Assembly: GCA_030635025.1 (NCBI GenBank)
Contig: DAOVZQ010000031.1
Location: 1 to 10,687 of the forward strand
Direction: 5' to 3'
Length of the DNA stretch: 10,687 bases
Source: a bacterium
Lineage (GTDB): Bacteria; Krumholzibacteriota; Krumholzibacteriia; LZORAL124-64-63
Position numbers and translations under genes: made by a program. Positions 1-7,884 of this stretch are shown in pieces (the stretch's first letter is position 1; every line of letters starts with the position of its first letter). Under the pieces are notes generated by a model. That model was not told the origin of the DNA. It was given only the letters and a program-made list of their open reading frames with translations, and did not search any database.

Positions 1-1002
1 GACATAATGGCCGAGTTCATTCCGCGGGGCGTGGGCGTTCAGGGCGGCGATGTGGTAACCCTGACAACCTTGAGCCCCGACCCCATGCAGGCCCTCGGCA
101 TTCTCGCCGCGTCGATCGAGACCTTCAACGAATACGCCGAGATCAATTCGGTGGGTAACAGCCTGTCCCTGACCCGCGCCGATCTGCAGAACCGGATCGA
201 GAATCTGGGTAATGACCGGGACAACATCACCATCAAGAAGGATCTGCTCGACCTGCAGATTGGCCGCAAGCAGCAGGAGCTCACGGGGATCGATATCGAG
301 CAGCAGCGTCTCGACCTGAGGGTCAAGGAACACCTGGCGCAGGAGGGGCTGCGCAATGCGAAGGCGGGCATCCTGGAAGCCGGCGTCGATTCCACGCGCA
401 CCGGTCTGGTGGAGATGTCCTATTACCTGGATCGCATGCGCGACAAGGAGACTCGCCAGGGTGACATGGATTCGACCCTTGCATCGGTTCCCGACACCGA
501 TCGCCTGCCCTTCCTTTGGTGGGAGATGGCCCAGGACAAGACCGCCATGGCCGGTCGCATGCTCATGAACAGCCTCGATATGCAGAGCGGGCTGTGGGCT
601 GATCAACTGGAAGCCACGAGCCTGCGTCACACCAACGCGATCGAGTCCTACAAGCACGAGGCCGATCTGCTCCAGCGAAACTACGATCTGGCCTATCACA
701 AGGCGATGCTCGAATCGGAAATCCAGGAGATGGAGATCAATCGCGACCGGACGCTGCAACAGGAACGGATCGACATCGAGGACGAGATGCGGTTGCTGCA
801 GTCGAGGGTCGAGGCGTTGACGCCCTTGGAGAAGATCGGCACCATCGCCGTCAGCGAGCGGCCGGTCCGTCCGCGCAAACAACGGGCGGTGGGACTGTTG
901 ACCCTGATGGGTCTGCTCGGCTCGTTGGCCCTTGCAATGGTCTGGGAATACGTGTCCCTCAATCACCGGGAGATTTTTGCGAACCGGCGACCCGGCGCCT
1001 GA
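1..1002 (+). CDS. Wzz/chain-length-determinant-like coiled-coil inner-membrane protein (5' end missing)
   Basis: The frame is already open at base 1, and the first Met codon (base 7) has no visible ribosome site, so the true start probably lies upstream. Numbering from that Met, residues about 50-115 and 205-270 are long, charged, heptad-like helices typical of coiled coils, joined by a less regular stretch containing PFLWWEM near 168. The C-terminus has a Pro- and basic-rich run (SERPVRPRK, about 283-291), one hydrophobic helix (about 295-316) and a short basic cytoplasmic tail. This periplasmic-coil, proline motif, last-helix order is what Wzz/GumC-type polysaccharide chain-length regulators show at their C-terminus. 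No tyrosine-kinase domain follows. The family call rests on architecture rather than a diagnostic catalytic motif. A generic membrane-anchored coiled-coil protein remains possible. The gene ends with TGA about 100 bases before the next gene, which has its own promoter candidate. Confidence 0.6.
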   Translation, partial: DIMAEFIPRGVGVQGGDVVTLTTLSPDPMQALGILAASIETFNEYAEINSVGNSLSLTRADLQNRIENLGNDRDNITIKKDLLDLQIGRKQQELTGIDIEQQRLDLRVKEHLAQEGLRNAKAGILEAGVDSTRTGLVEMSYYLDRMRDKETRQGDMDSTLASVPDTDRLPFLWWEMAQDKTAMAGRMLMNSLDMQSGLWADQLEATSLRHTNAIESYKHEADLLQRNYDLAYHKAMLESEIQEMEINRDRTLQQERIDIEDEMRLLQSRVEALTPLEKIGTIAVSERPVRPRKQRAVGLLTLMGLLGSLALAMVWEYVSLNHREIFANRRPGA

Positions 1003-1021
1003 TCCGGACATCAAGTCGTTG

Positions 1022-1050
1022 TTGGTCCGTGTGTGGACCCCGACTATATT
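1022..1050 (+). promoter_or_regulatory. Candidate sigma70-type promoter for the FKBP lipoprotein gene
   Basis: TTGGTC (1022-1027) and TATATT (1045-1050) are separated by 17 bases. The -10 matches consensus at 5 of 6 positions and the -35 at 3 of 6. The predicted start near 1057 would leave a leader of about 50 bases. A small dyad, GGTCC-N6-GGACC (1024-1039), lies in the spacer and might be an operator, but it is short enough to be chance. Confidence 0.4.
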
Positions 1051-1108
1051 GGCACGATCTCGTGGCCGAAAGGCCCAGATGGACACCGACCCGAGAAGGG
1101 GAAATGAC

Positions 1109-1897
1109 ATGAAGCGATCCCTGACCATCCTGACCCTGGCGTTGCTGATGCTGACCGTACTGACGGCAGGCTGCAAGGAAAACGCCGAAACCGCGGCCGG
1201 GCCGCAGGAAGTGACCGTGATGGAAGGCTTGACCTACGTCGAAGTCGTCGAAGGCACCGGCGACGTTGCCGCCAAGGGCGACCTGATCGAAGTGCATTAC
1301 ACCGGTTGGGTGCTGACCGAAGGCGTCAAGGCGCCCGAGCCCTTCGACAGTTCAGTCGAACGGGGCGAGTCGGTCAACTTCCCCGTGGGTGTCGGCTCGC
1401 TCATCAAGGGCTGGGACGAGGGTATCCCCGGCATGAAGATCGGCGGCAAGCGCGAGTTGACCATTGCACCCGAATTGGCCTACGGCACCGCCGATCGCCC
1501 CAACATTCCAGCCAACTCGATACTGTTTTTCGAGGTCGAACTGCTGGGGATCACGCGTGTTCAGAGTGAGGATACCGTGGTGGGCGAGGGGGCCGTGGCC
1601 GAAGCCGGCGACCTGGTGTCGGTCCACTACACAGGCTGGCTCTACGAGGACGGCGCCAAGGTGGGCGAGCCCTTCGACAGCTCGCACAACCGCAACGAAC
1701 CCTTCGAATTTCCGCTGGGACAGGGCCGCGTCATCAAGGGCTGGGACCAGGGTGTCCAGGGTATGAAGATCGGTGGCCAGCGGACGCTGATCATCCCGCC
1801 CGAACTGGGCTATGGCGCTCGCGGCGCCGGACAGGTGATTCCGCCAAACTCCACGCTGATCTTCGACGTGGAGCTGCTGAGCATCCAGGGGAAATGA
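1109..1897 (+). CDS. Lipoprotein with two tandem FKBP-type peptidyl-prolyl cis-trans isomerase domains
   Basis: This 262-residue protein should catalyse prolyl cis-trans isomerisation during folding of envelope proteins. The ATG at 1109 is chosen because AGAAGGGG sits 7 bases upstream and because it starts a lipoprotein signal: KR, a hydrophobic run, then LTAGC with the lipidated Cys at 22. Lys follows the Cys, so no Asp+2 inner-membrane retention signal is present and outer-membrane anchoring to face the periplasm is likely. Domain 1 spans about 40-149 and domain 2 about 150-260. Key FKBP residues recur exactly 110 residues apart: Tyr64/174 (HYTGW), Asp80/190 (FDSS), Trp102/212 (IKGWD) and Tyr125/235. 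Both pockets therefore look intact. The domains are more than half identical by eye, pointing to an internal duplication. The FKBP fold is near certain; the client proteins are unknown. Confidence 0.93.
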   Translation: MKRSLTILTLALLMLTVLTAGCKENAETAAGPQEVTVMEGLTYVEVVEGTGDVAAKGDLIEVHYTGWVLTEGVKAPEPFDSSVERGESVNFPVGVGSLIKGWDEGIPGMKIGGKRELTIAPELAYGTADRPNIPANSILFFEVELLGITRVQSEDTVVGEGAVAEAGDLVSVHYTGWLYEDGAKVGEPFDSSHNRNEPFEFPLGQGRVIKGWDQGVQGMKIGGQRTLIIPPELGYGARGAGQVIPPNSTLIFDVELLSIQGK

Positions 1898-1926
1898 CAA
1901 ATCCTCGATAGTGTTCGAGAATCCTG

Positions 1927-1949
1927 GGGGCGGCCGAAACGGCCGCCCC
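1927..1949 (+). terminator. Hairpin terminator candidate after the FKBP gene
   Basis: GGGGCGGCC (1927-1935) pairs perfectly with GGCCGCCCC (1941-1949), and the loop GAAAC can close one further G-C pair. It lies 30 bases after the FKBP stop. No strong T tract follows (GTTCAAC), so it may terminate imperfectly or mainly protect the 3' end. Confidence 0.55.
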
Positions 1950-1970
1950 GTTCAACAAACACGAATCGAC

Positions 1971-1999
1971 TTGCAGAGAAAGACTCTGTTCATTATCGT
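1971..1999 (+). promoter_or_regulatory. Weak promoter candidate for hppA
   Basis: TTGCAG (1971-1976) and TATCGT (1994-1999) are 17 bases apart, matching consensus at 3 and 4 of 6 positions. A start near 2006 would place three of the hairpins described in the next entry inside the transcript. It is the best candidate I found between the upstream terminator and hppA, but the match is poor. Confidence 0.22.
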
Positions 2000-2099
2000 C
2001 GAGAGTCGATGTCAGGGCGATCAACCATGAGATGATCGCTCATTGAAATGTCCGCGAAGAAGAGGGATTTCGCGGTGGAAGCGCAGAGACGGCGCTTCC
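1982..2099 (+). promoter_or_regulatory. Structured 5' leader of hppA: chain of hairpins with a possible pseudoknot
   Basis: Four perfect inverted repeats follow one another: GACTCT/AGAGTC (1982-2007), GCGATCA/TGATCGC (2017-2039, 9-base loop), CCGCGAA/TTCGCGG (2052-2075, 10-base loop) and GGAAGCGC/GCGCTTCC (2077-2099, 7-base loop). In the second hairpin the loop bases ATGA (2027-2030) can pair with TCAT (2040-2043) just 3' of the stem, forming an H-type pseudoknot. GTGGAA (2075-2080) can also pair with TTCCAC (2104-2109), an alternative to the fourth hairpin that reaches to within a few bases of the GAAGGG ribosome site (2118-2123). Mutually exclusive pairings near a ribosome site are what translational riboswitches or protein-controlled leaders use. 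I recognise no known riboswitch consensus here, including fluoride. The inverted repeats are directly visible; regulation is inferred. Confidence 0.4.
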
Positions 2100-2133
2100 T
2101 TCCTTCCACGTCCACACGAAGGGTGACACTCAA

Positions 2134-4161
<2,028 letters not shown>

Positions 4162-4183
4162 TCCGAACGGTTATCGGTATCGA

Positions 4184-4213
4184 AAAGGCCCGTCCCTTCG
4201 GGGGCGGGCCTTT
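4184..4213. terminator. Bidirectional intrinsic terminator between hppA and the convergent beta-barrel gene
   Basis: AAAGGCCCG (4184-4192) pairs with CGGGCCTTT (4205-4213). The stem continues through T-G and CCC-GGG pairs to a stable TTCG tetraloop (4197-4200), about 13 pairs in all. It ends in TTTGTCGTT on the plus strand and TTTTCG on the minus strand. It sits 22 bases after the hppA stop and 21 bases beyond the stop of the minus-strand gene, so it can serve both. Confidence 0.85.
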
Positions 4214-4234
4214 GTCGTTCGATTGACCGGTCAG

Positions 4235-4852
4235 CTAGAACTCGTATCCCAGTCCGAGCGTCACGATGCCCTTGTAACCGAGCCCCACCGCCAGGTCGAC
4301 GGCGGTGGCTCCACCGATCCGTAGGCCCAGGGGCGTCACCTGAAAGGCGAAGAGGTAGGCGTTGTCGGTCTCGAGCTCGTCGATGTTCGTCGTCGAACGC
4401 AGCAATGACACACCGCCCATGAGGTCGATATACACTCCGAACGAAGACGTTTTGACGTAGTAGTGCTTCACGCCCAGCATGAAGGTGTAGAAGTCGTCGG
4501 TTACATCGCCGGCGATCTGGCCCGAACTCCTGATCACGTACTGTTTTTCGTAGCTCGTATAGTTGAAATGAGTGATCAAACGCGATTTGGCGCCCAAGGG
4601 TTTGACGTATTCCACGAACAGGGTCGTGTTTTCCGACTCGGTTGATGGCTCGATCGTGCCGATGGACAGCGTGGCCAAAGTGATGTCCGTGAACAGTTCG
4701 AAGAGGGTCTGCACGGGCACTGCGCCTAAACCGGCCCGGATTTCACCACCAGTGCGATCTTCAGACACGGCGGGTGAGGCGATCAATATCATTATCAGGG
4801 CTACGCAAACGACCGTCAGACGCCTGTGGGGGTGGGGAATCCTGTCGAACAT
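4235..4852 (-). CDS. Small outer-membrane beta-barrel protein of unknown function
   Basis: The protein has 205 residues. The start at 4852 is chosen over longer in-frame Met codons (up to 5017) because GGGAGG lies 5 bases upstream and because it opens a clean signal peptide: basic HRR at 9-11, a hydrophobic core at 13-26, and likely cleavage after SPAVS (residue 30). The mature part alternates polar and hydrophobic residues in short segments with Tyr/Phe girdles, such as FYTFMLGVKHYYV (121-133), FGVYIDLMGGVSLL (138-151) and the last strand IVTLGLGYEF. A C-terminal Phe after alternating hydrophobics is the usual outer-membrane assembly signal. Size fits an eight-stranded barrel of OmpW/OmpA-like type, but I recognise no specific family. 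It is transcribed towards hppA and divergently from the hydrogenase operon, so shared control is possible but not shown. Confidence 0.72.
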   Translation of the reverse strand: MFDRIPHPHRRLTVVCVALIMILIASPAVSEDRTGGEIRAGLGAVPVQTLFELFTDITLATLSIGTIEPSTESENTTLFVEYVKPLGAKSRLITHFNYTSYEKQYVIRSSGQIAGDVTDDFYTFMLGVKHYYVKTSSFGVYIDLMGGVSLLRSTTNIDELETDNAYLFAFQVTPLGLRIGGATAVDLAVGLGYKGIVTLGLGYEF

Positions 4853-4898
4853 GGTCGCCTCCCGGCTGGAGATATCGTTGACTTGAGTGTGAAGTTGC

Positions 4899-4915
4899 AT
4901 ATTGTGAGCCAATAT
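4899..4915. repeat. Inverted repeat ATATTG-N5-CAATAT upstream of the beta-barrel gene
   Basis: Perfect 6-base arms around TGAGC, centred 55 bases upstream of the beta-barrel start codon. AT-rich arms with a 5-base spacer fit a dimeric repressor site, but no regulator is identified. Confidence 0.35.
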
Positions 4916-4987
4916 CAATACACGAAGCTGTAACATCTTGAATAACATAGCGATACAAACGTCTTGCTGATTCGAGACTCCTGTGAG

Positions 4988-5005
4988 AGCCTGCTTAAAC
5001 AGGCT
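4988..5005. repeat. Inverted repeat AGCCTG-N6-CAGGCT
   Basis: Perfect 6-base arms around CTTAAA. On the plus strand it is followed by GTTTGTCTT, giving a weak terminator-like look, but no plus-strand gene ends nearby. It may be an operator arm or chance. Confidence 0.25.
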
Positions 5006-5010
5006 GTTTG

Positions 5011-5029
5011 TCTTCACATCCTGTGAAGA
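5011..5029. repeat. Palindrome TCTTCACA-N3-TGTGAAGA
   Basis: Perfect 8-base arms around TCC, the longest dyad in the control region, 6 bases downstream of the preceding repeat. The TTCACA/TGTGAA arms use the same bases as Rex and CRP/HcpR-type sites but in the reversed, outward order, so it is not a canonical site for those regulators. It could bind another dimeric regulator or form a triloop hairpin in a minus-strand leader transcript. Confidence 0.4.
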
Positions 5030-5152
5030 AACGCTTCGTTCGCGATCCGGACTCGATCTTGCTTAGCTCGAATCTCGTATCTTGGTTCCGAGTAGGGTGA
5101 TAGAGGGATTTCGATTGCGTGAGCCCTGGCTGTCGAGAAGGTTGTTTAATTC

Positions 5153-5180
5153 TTGACAGCATGTGTGACAACAATAACAT
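5153..5180 (+). promoter_or_regulatory. Sigma70-type promoter of the hydrogenase operon
   Basis: A perfect -35 box TTGACA (5153-5158) is followed after 16 bases by TAACAT (5175-5180), which matches TATAAT at 4 of 6 positions. The predicted start near 5187 leaves a leader of about 50 bases before hydB. This is the best promoter match in the window and should drive hydBGDA, the endopeptidase gene and probably the two-component genes. Confidence 0.55.
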
Positions 5181-5185
5181 TTGTC
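5167..5185. promoter_or_regulatory. Putative operator GACAA-N9-TTGTC overlapping the hydB -10 box
   Basis: Perfect 5-base arms (5167-5171 and 5181-5185) are centred on the -10 element. One further matching position lies outside the arms (TGTGACAA against the reverse complement CGCGACAA). A protein bound here would block polymerase, so repression is the natural reading. The regulator is unknown. Confidence 0.32.
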
Positions 5186-5235
5186 GCGTACGGGTTGAAT
5201 TTTTACCGTCCGACCCACTCAAGAGGAGCGCGCGT

Positions 5236-6255
5236 ATGACGGCGATGATGTTGGACAACGACCGGGTCGTCGATTTTGTGACCCATCTTCAGGAAAACAA
5301 GCCGGTTTACGCACCCCATGCGAAGGGACGCTCGTCCTTCGTTTTCGATCAGGTTGAAAAACCGGATGACGTGGTGCTCGATTATCCGCGCACGCTCCAT
5401 TCCATTAAAAAATTCTTCTTACCGCCGCAGGACGACCTGCTCGACTTCAATCTGGTCGAGAACTCGTTCACGGAGCCGGAGCTCAAGCCGTTCGATGCCG
5501 TATTTCTGGGCGTCCACTCGTACGATCTGCACGCCGTCATGCGGCTCGACTACGTCTATTCCCAGGGCAACCCGGAGCGGAACTACCTCGCGCGTCGACA
5601 GGGCGCCGTGTTCGTCGGCGTATCCTTCACTCCGGACAAGCACCATTTCTCGGGCTCGGTCGGCATCGGCACCAATGACACCACAGGCTTCGACGTCTTC
5701 CTGCACATCGTGGACGACGGTTATGCCGTGGAGGCCTTGACCGAAGCCGGCACAGACCTGCTCCAGGGTTTCGACATGCCCGTATACGAGGGAGCCCTAC
5801 CGGCCTCGGCTCATTTCGAGCAGCACATCTACGTACCGCAGGGCAAGCTCCTCGATGTTTTCGATCACGGATATCACAGCGTCGTTTGGAGTGATGAGGC
5901 CGCGCACTGCACGGGTTGCGGCACCTGCAATCTCATCTGCCCCACCTGCTCCTGCTTCAACGTCGAAGATCATGTCGATGTAACCGTCACCCACGGCACG
6001 CGCACGCGCTCCTGGGACAGCTGCATGTTGCGGGGCTTCGGAGAAGTCGCCGGGGGAGAGGTGTTTCGCGAAAACCTGGCCGACCGCCAGCGTCACCGCG
6101 TGTACCGCAAGTTCAAGTACATCTCGGATGAGACCGGTGAACCCTGGTGCGTGGGCTGCGGGCGTTGCACGATGAACTGCACCGCCGGCATCAGCATCGT
6201 CAACATCGTCAACAGGCTCGTCAACGAGTACGACAAGAGCCGGGCCGCGGTATAG
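5236..6255 (+). CDS. hydB: Group 3b [NiFe] hydrogenase beta subunit (HydB, [4Fe-4S] electron-transfer protein)
   Basis: HydB relays electrons between the flavin subunit and the hydrogenase core in cytosolic NAD(P)-linked hydrogenases/sulfhydrogenases. It has 339 residues. ATG 5236 is chosen because AAGAGGAG lies 7 bases upstream; a longer frame from 5119 would overlap the promoter. The C-terminal half has two cluster motifs: Cys225, 228, 231, 235 with Cys238 and 240 following, and Cys305, 308, 311, 315, plus the family's WDSC (Cys263), VAGG and RHR-RKF landmarks. The second motif ends CTAG instead of CP. The N-terminal domain looks like that of P. furiosus HydB (FLGVHSYD, GVSFTPD, GFDVFLH), but four cysteines I recall in that protein are Tyr96, Phe131, His137 and Ser139 here. 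AsrA-type sulfite reductase subunits share the fold, but the hydGDA neighbours settle the call. Confidence 0.92.
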   Translation: MTAMMLDNDRVVDFVTHLQENKPVYAPHAKGRSSFVFDQVEKPDDVVLDYPRTLHSIKKFFLPPQDDLLDFNLVENSFTEPELKPFDAVFLGVHSYDLHAVMRLDYVYSQGNPERNYLARRQGAVFVGVSFTPDKHHFSGSVGIGTNDTTGFDVFLHIVDDGYAVEALTEAGTDLLQGFDMPVYEGALPASAHFEQHIYVPQGKLLDVFDHGYHSVVWSDEAAHCTGCGTCNLICPTCSCFNVEDHVDVTVTHGTRTRSWDSCMLRGFGEVAGGEVFRENLADRQRHRVYRKFKYISDETGEPWCVGCGRCTMNCTAGISIVNIVNRLVNEYDKSRAAV

Positions 6256-6283
6256 CCGCGGCGACCTTGTGAAGGAGACCCAG

Positions 6284-7135
6284 ATGACCGAGCACAAACT
6301 CATGGATCCGGCCGGAGCCAGGGATCTCTATCTGCCCGAAATGGCGGAGATCGTCGCGGTCAAGGATCTGACGGACCAGGAAAAGCTCTACGAGATCGTT
6401 TTGCCCGAGGGTCGCGAGTTGGGGCACAAGCCCGGACAGTTCGTGGCCGTGTCGATGTTCGGTGCGGGCGAGGCGCCGTTTTCCGTCTCCTCGTCGCCCA
6501 CCCGGTTGGGCAGTTTCGAGCTCGGCGTGCGCAAGGTGGGCATGTTGACCGAGATGATGCACCGTCTGGTGCCGGGCGAGAAGGTCGGCATCCGGGGTCC
6601 CTTCGGGAACGGTTTCGACATGGAGGCCCTGCGCGGCAAGGATCTGCTGATCATCGCCGGCGGCATCGGTCTGGTACCCATGCGCTCGCTGATCAACTAC
6701 GCCATCGACCGGCGCGACGATTTCGGCCGCCTGATTATCTGCTACGGCTCTCATAGCGACGCCGAGCTTCTCTTCAACGACGAGCGCAAACTTTGGGACC
6801 AGGACCCGCGCATCGAGCATCATGTGACGGTAGACGTGGGTTCCGATGAATGGACGGGCAATACGGGCGTGATCACCACCCTGATTCCTCGGCTGGAGTT
6901 GGACCTCAGTCGGACCGTGGCCTGCGTCTGCGGTCCTCCGGTCATGTATCGCTACGTGCAGCTCGCCCTGCGGTCGAAAGGACTGCCCGAGAAGGAGATA
7001 TTCATGTCGCTGGAACGCCGCATGAAGTGCGGCGTGGGTAAATGCGGTCACTGTCAGATCAACAATACTTTCGTGTGCACCGAGGGTCCGGTCTACAACG
7101 GTCTCGAGCTCAAGAGCCTACAGGAGGCGTTGTAA
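6284..7135 (+). CDS. hydG: Group 3b [NiFe] hydrogenase gamma subunit (HydG, FAD/NAD(P)-binding, [2Fe-2S])
   Basis: This 283-residue subunit exchanges electrons with NAD(P)H through FAD and passes them to HydB. ATG 6284 is preferred because GAAGGAG is 6 bases upstream; a GTG at 6269 would place that ribosome site inside the gene. Order of elements: ferredoxin-reductase-type FAD domain with GQFVAVS (51-57) and APFSVSSSP (64-72); nucleotide-binding domain with GGIGLVP (126-132) and CVCGPPVM (214-221); C-terminal [2Fe-2S] motif with Cys249, 254, 257 and 265. The same layout occurs in PyrK and sulfite reductase subunit B. Symbol follows P. furiosus sulfhydrogenase naming and is unrelated to the radical-SAM HydG of [FeFe] hydrogenases. 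It starts 28 bases after hydB, and its TAA shares an A with the ATG of hydD. NAD versus NADP preference cannot be read. Confidence 0.93.
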   Translation: MTEHKLMDPAGARDLYLPEMAEIVAVKDLTDQEKLYEIVLPEGRELGHKPGQFVAVSMFGAGEAPFSVSSSPTRLGSFELGVRKVGMLTEMMHRLVPGEKVGIRGPFGNGFDMEALRGKDLLIIAGGIGLVPMRSLINYAIDRRDDFGRLIICYGSHSDAELLFNDERKLWDQDPRIEHHVTVDVGSDEWTGNTGVITTLIPRLELDLSRTVACVCGPPVMYRYVQLALRSKGLPEKEIFMSLERRMKCGVGKCGHCQINNTFVCTEGPVYNGLELKSLQEAL

Positions 7136-7884
7136 TGGCGCTTAAACCGCGCATCGGCATCTTCGACTTCACGGGCTGCGAGGGGTGCGAGCTCAATCAT
7201 CTCAATTTCGAGGATCAGCTCCTGGATATCCTGGAGCATGTGGAAATCGTCGAGTGGCGCGAGGCCATGGACGGTCGGGCGGATGAACTGGATATCGCGT
7301 TCGTGGAAGGATCTCTGTCGACGCCCGACTGCATCGAACGCATCCATGAGATCCGGCGCAAGTCGAAAGTGCTGGTGGCCGTGGGTGCCTGTGCGGTGCT
7401 CGGCGGCATCAACGCCATGAAGAACATCCGGCCCATCGAGGAGGTGCGCGAGGAGGTCTACGGCAAGGACAAGTACCTCTTCCCGACCCTGCCCGCGCTG
7501 CCCCTGAGCGCCGTCGTGGAGGTCGACCATTCCATACGTGGCTGTCCCATGACCCAGCTCGAATTCCTGAAGGTCTTCACGTCCCTGGTCATGGGTAAGC
7601 AGCCCGTCCAGGAGGACTACGCCGTTTGCGTGGAGTGCAAGCTCAAGGAGAACGAGTGCGTCGTCGAGAAGGGTATGATCTGCCTCGGTCCCGTGACGCG
7701 GGCCGGTTGTGACGCCCACTGTCCGACCTTCGGCCAGATGTGTATCGGCTGTCGCGGACTTGTTACCGATCCCAGGCTCGAAGCCATGGAGGAGATCCTG
7801 GTCGCTCAGGGCCTGTCCATGGACGAGGCCCGTAAGAAGCTGCAGATGTTCAACGCCAATCAGCTCGAAGGGGTGACCTCATGA
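7135..7884 (+). CDS. hydD: Group 3b [NiFe] hydrogenase small (delta) subunit
   Basis: The small subunit carries the [4Fe-4S] chain leading electrons to or from the NiFe site. It has 249 residues, starting at ATG 7135 with AGGAGG 7 bases upstream, and overlaps hydG by one base (TAATG). Proximal-cluster ligands are Cys15 and 18 (TGCEGC), Cys86 (GACA) and Cys137 (GCP). Two further clusters are served by Cys165, 168 and 175, Cys183, and Cys192, 196, 203 and 206 (CLGPVTRAGC, CP, CIGC), matching the P. furiosus HydD pattern. There is no twin-arginine signal peptide and no C-terminal membrane helix, so the enzyme is cytoplasmic. That excludes the membrane-bound uptake groups. The short length and lack of extra domains fit group 3. 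Confidence 0.95.
   Translation: MALKPRIGIFDFTGCEGCELNHLNFEDQLLDILEHVEIVEWREAMDGRADELDIAFVEGSLSTPDCIERIHEIRRKSKVLVAVGACAVLGGINAMKNIRPIEEVREEVYGKDKYLFPTLPALPLSAVVEVDHSIRGCPMTQLEFLKVFTSLVMGKQPVQEDYAVCVECKLKENECVVEKGMICLGPVTRAGCDAHCPTFGQMCIGCRGLVTDPRLEAMEEILVAQGLSMDEARKKLQMFNANQLEGVTS

Larger units (their letters stand above)
4853..5235. other. Divergent intergenic control region between the beta-barrel gene and hydB
   Basis: This 383-base gap has no convincing gene and is visibly richer in A+T than the flanking genes, especially 4890-5000 and 5150-5180. It holds a good sigma70-type promoter towards hydB and four inverted repeats listed separately. I could not identify a convincing promoter for the minus-strand beta-barrel gene. 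Short frames crossing it, including the 55-codon upstream extension of the beta-barrel gene, have no ribosome site and no coding character. Confidence 0.7.

Noticed and set aside
1982..2099. A fluoride or c-di-GMP riboswitch upstream of hppA
   Set aside because: I could not find the conserved core sequences of either class; only the secondary-structure potential is visible.
4988..5010. An intrinsic terminator on the plus strand
   Set aside because: The stem is only six pairs, the T run is broken, and no plus-strand gene ends upstream of it.
4853..5017. A 55-residue N-terminal extension of the beta-barrel gene
   Set aside because: A strong ribosome site and a proper signal peptide fix the start at 4852. 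The extension is not signal-like and runs through dyad-rich regulatory DNA.
5011..5029. Reading the palindrome as a Rex or CRP/HcpR site
   Set aside because: Those sites have TGTGA on the left and TCACA on the right with about 4-6 bases between. Here the order is reversed with a 3-base spacer.
5119..5235. A longer hydB start at 5119
   Set aside because: It would place the TTGACA promoter inside the gene, and it lacks a ribosome site; ATG 5236 has AAGAGGAG at the right distance.
4995..5258. An 87-codon minus-strand frame in the control region
   Set aside because: It has no ribosome site, no recognisable domain and overlaps both the hyd promoter and the hydB start.
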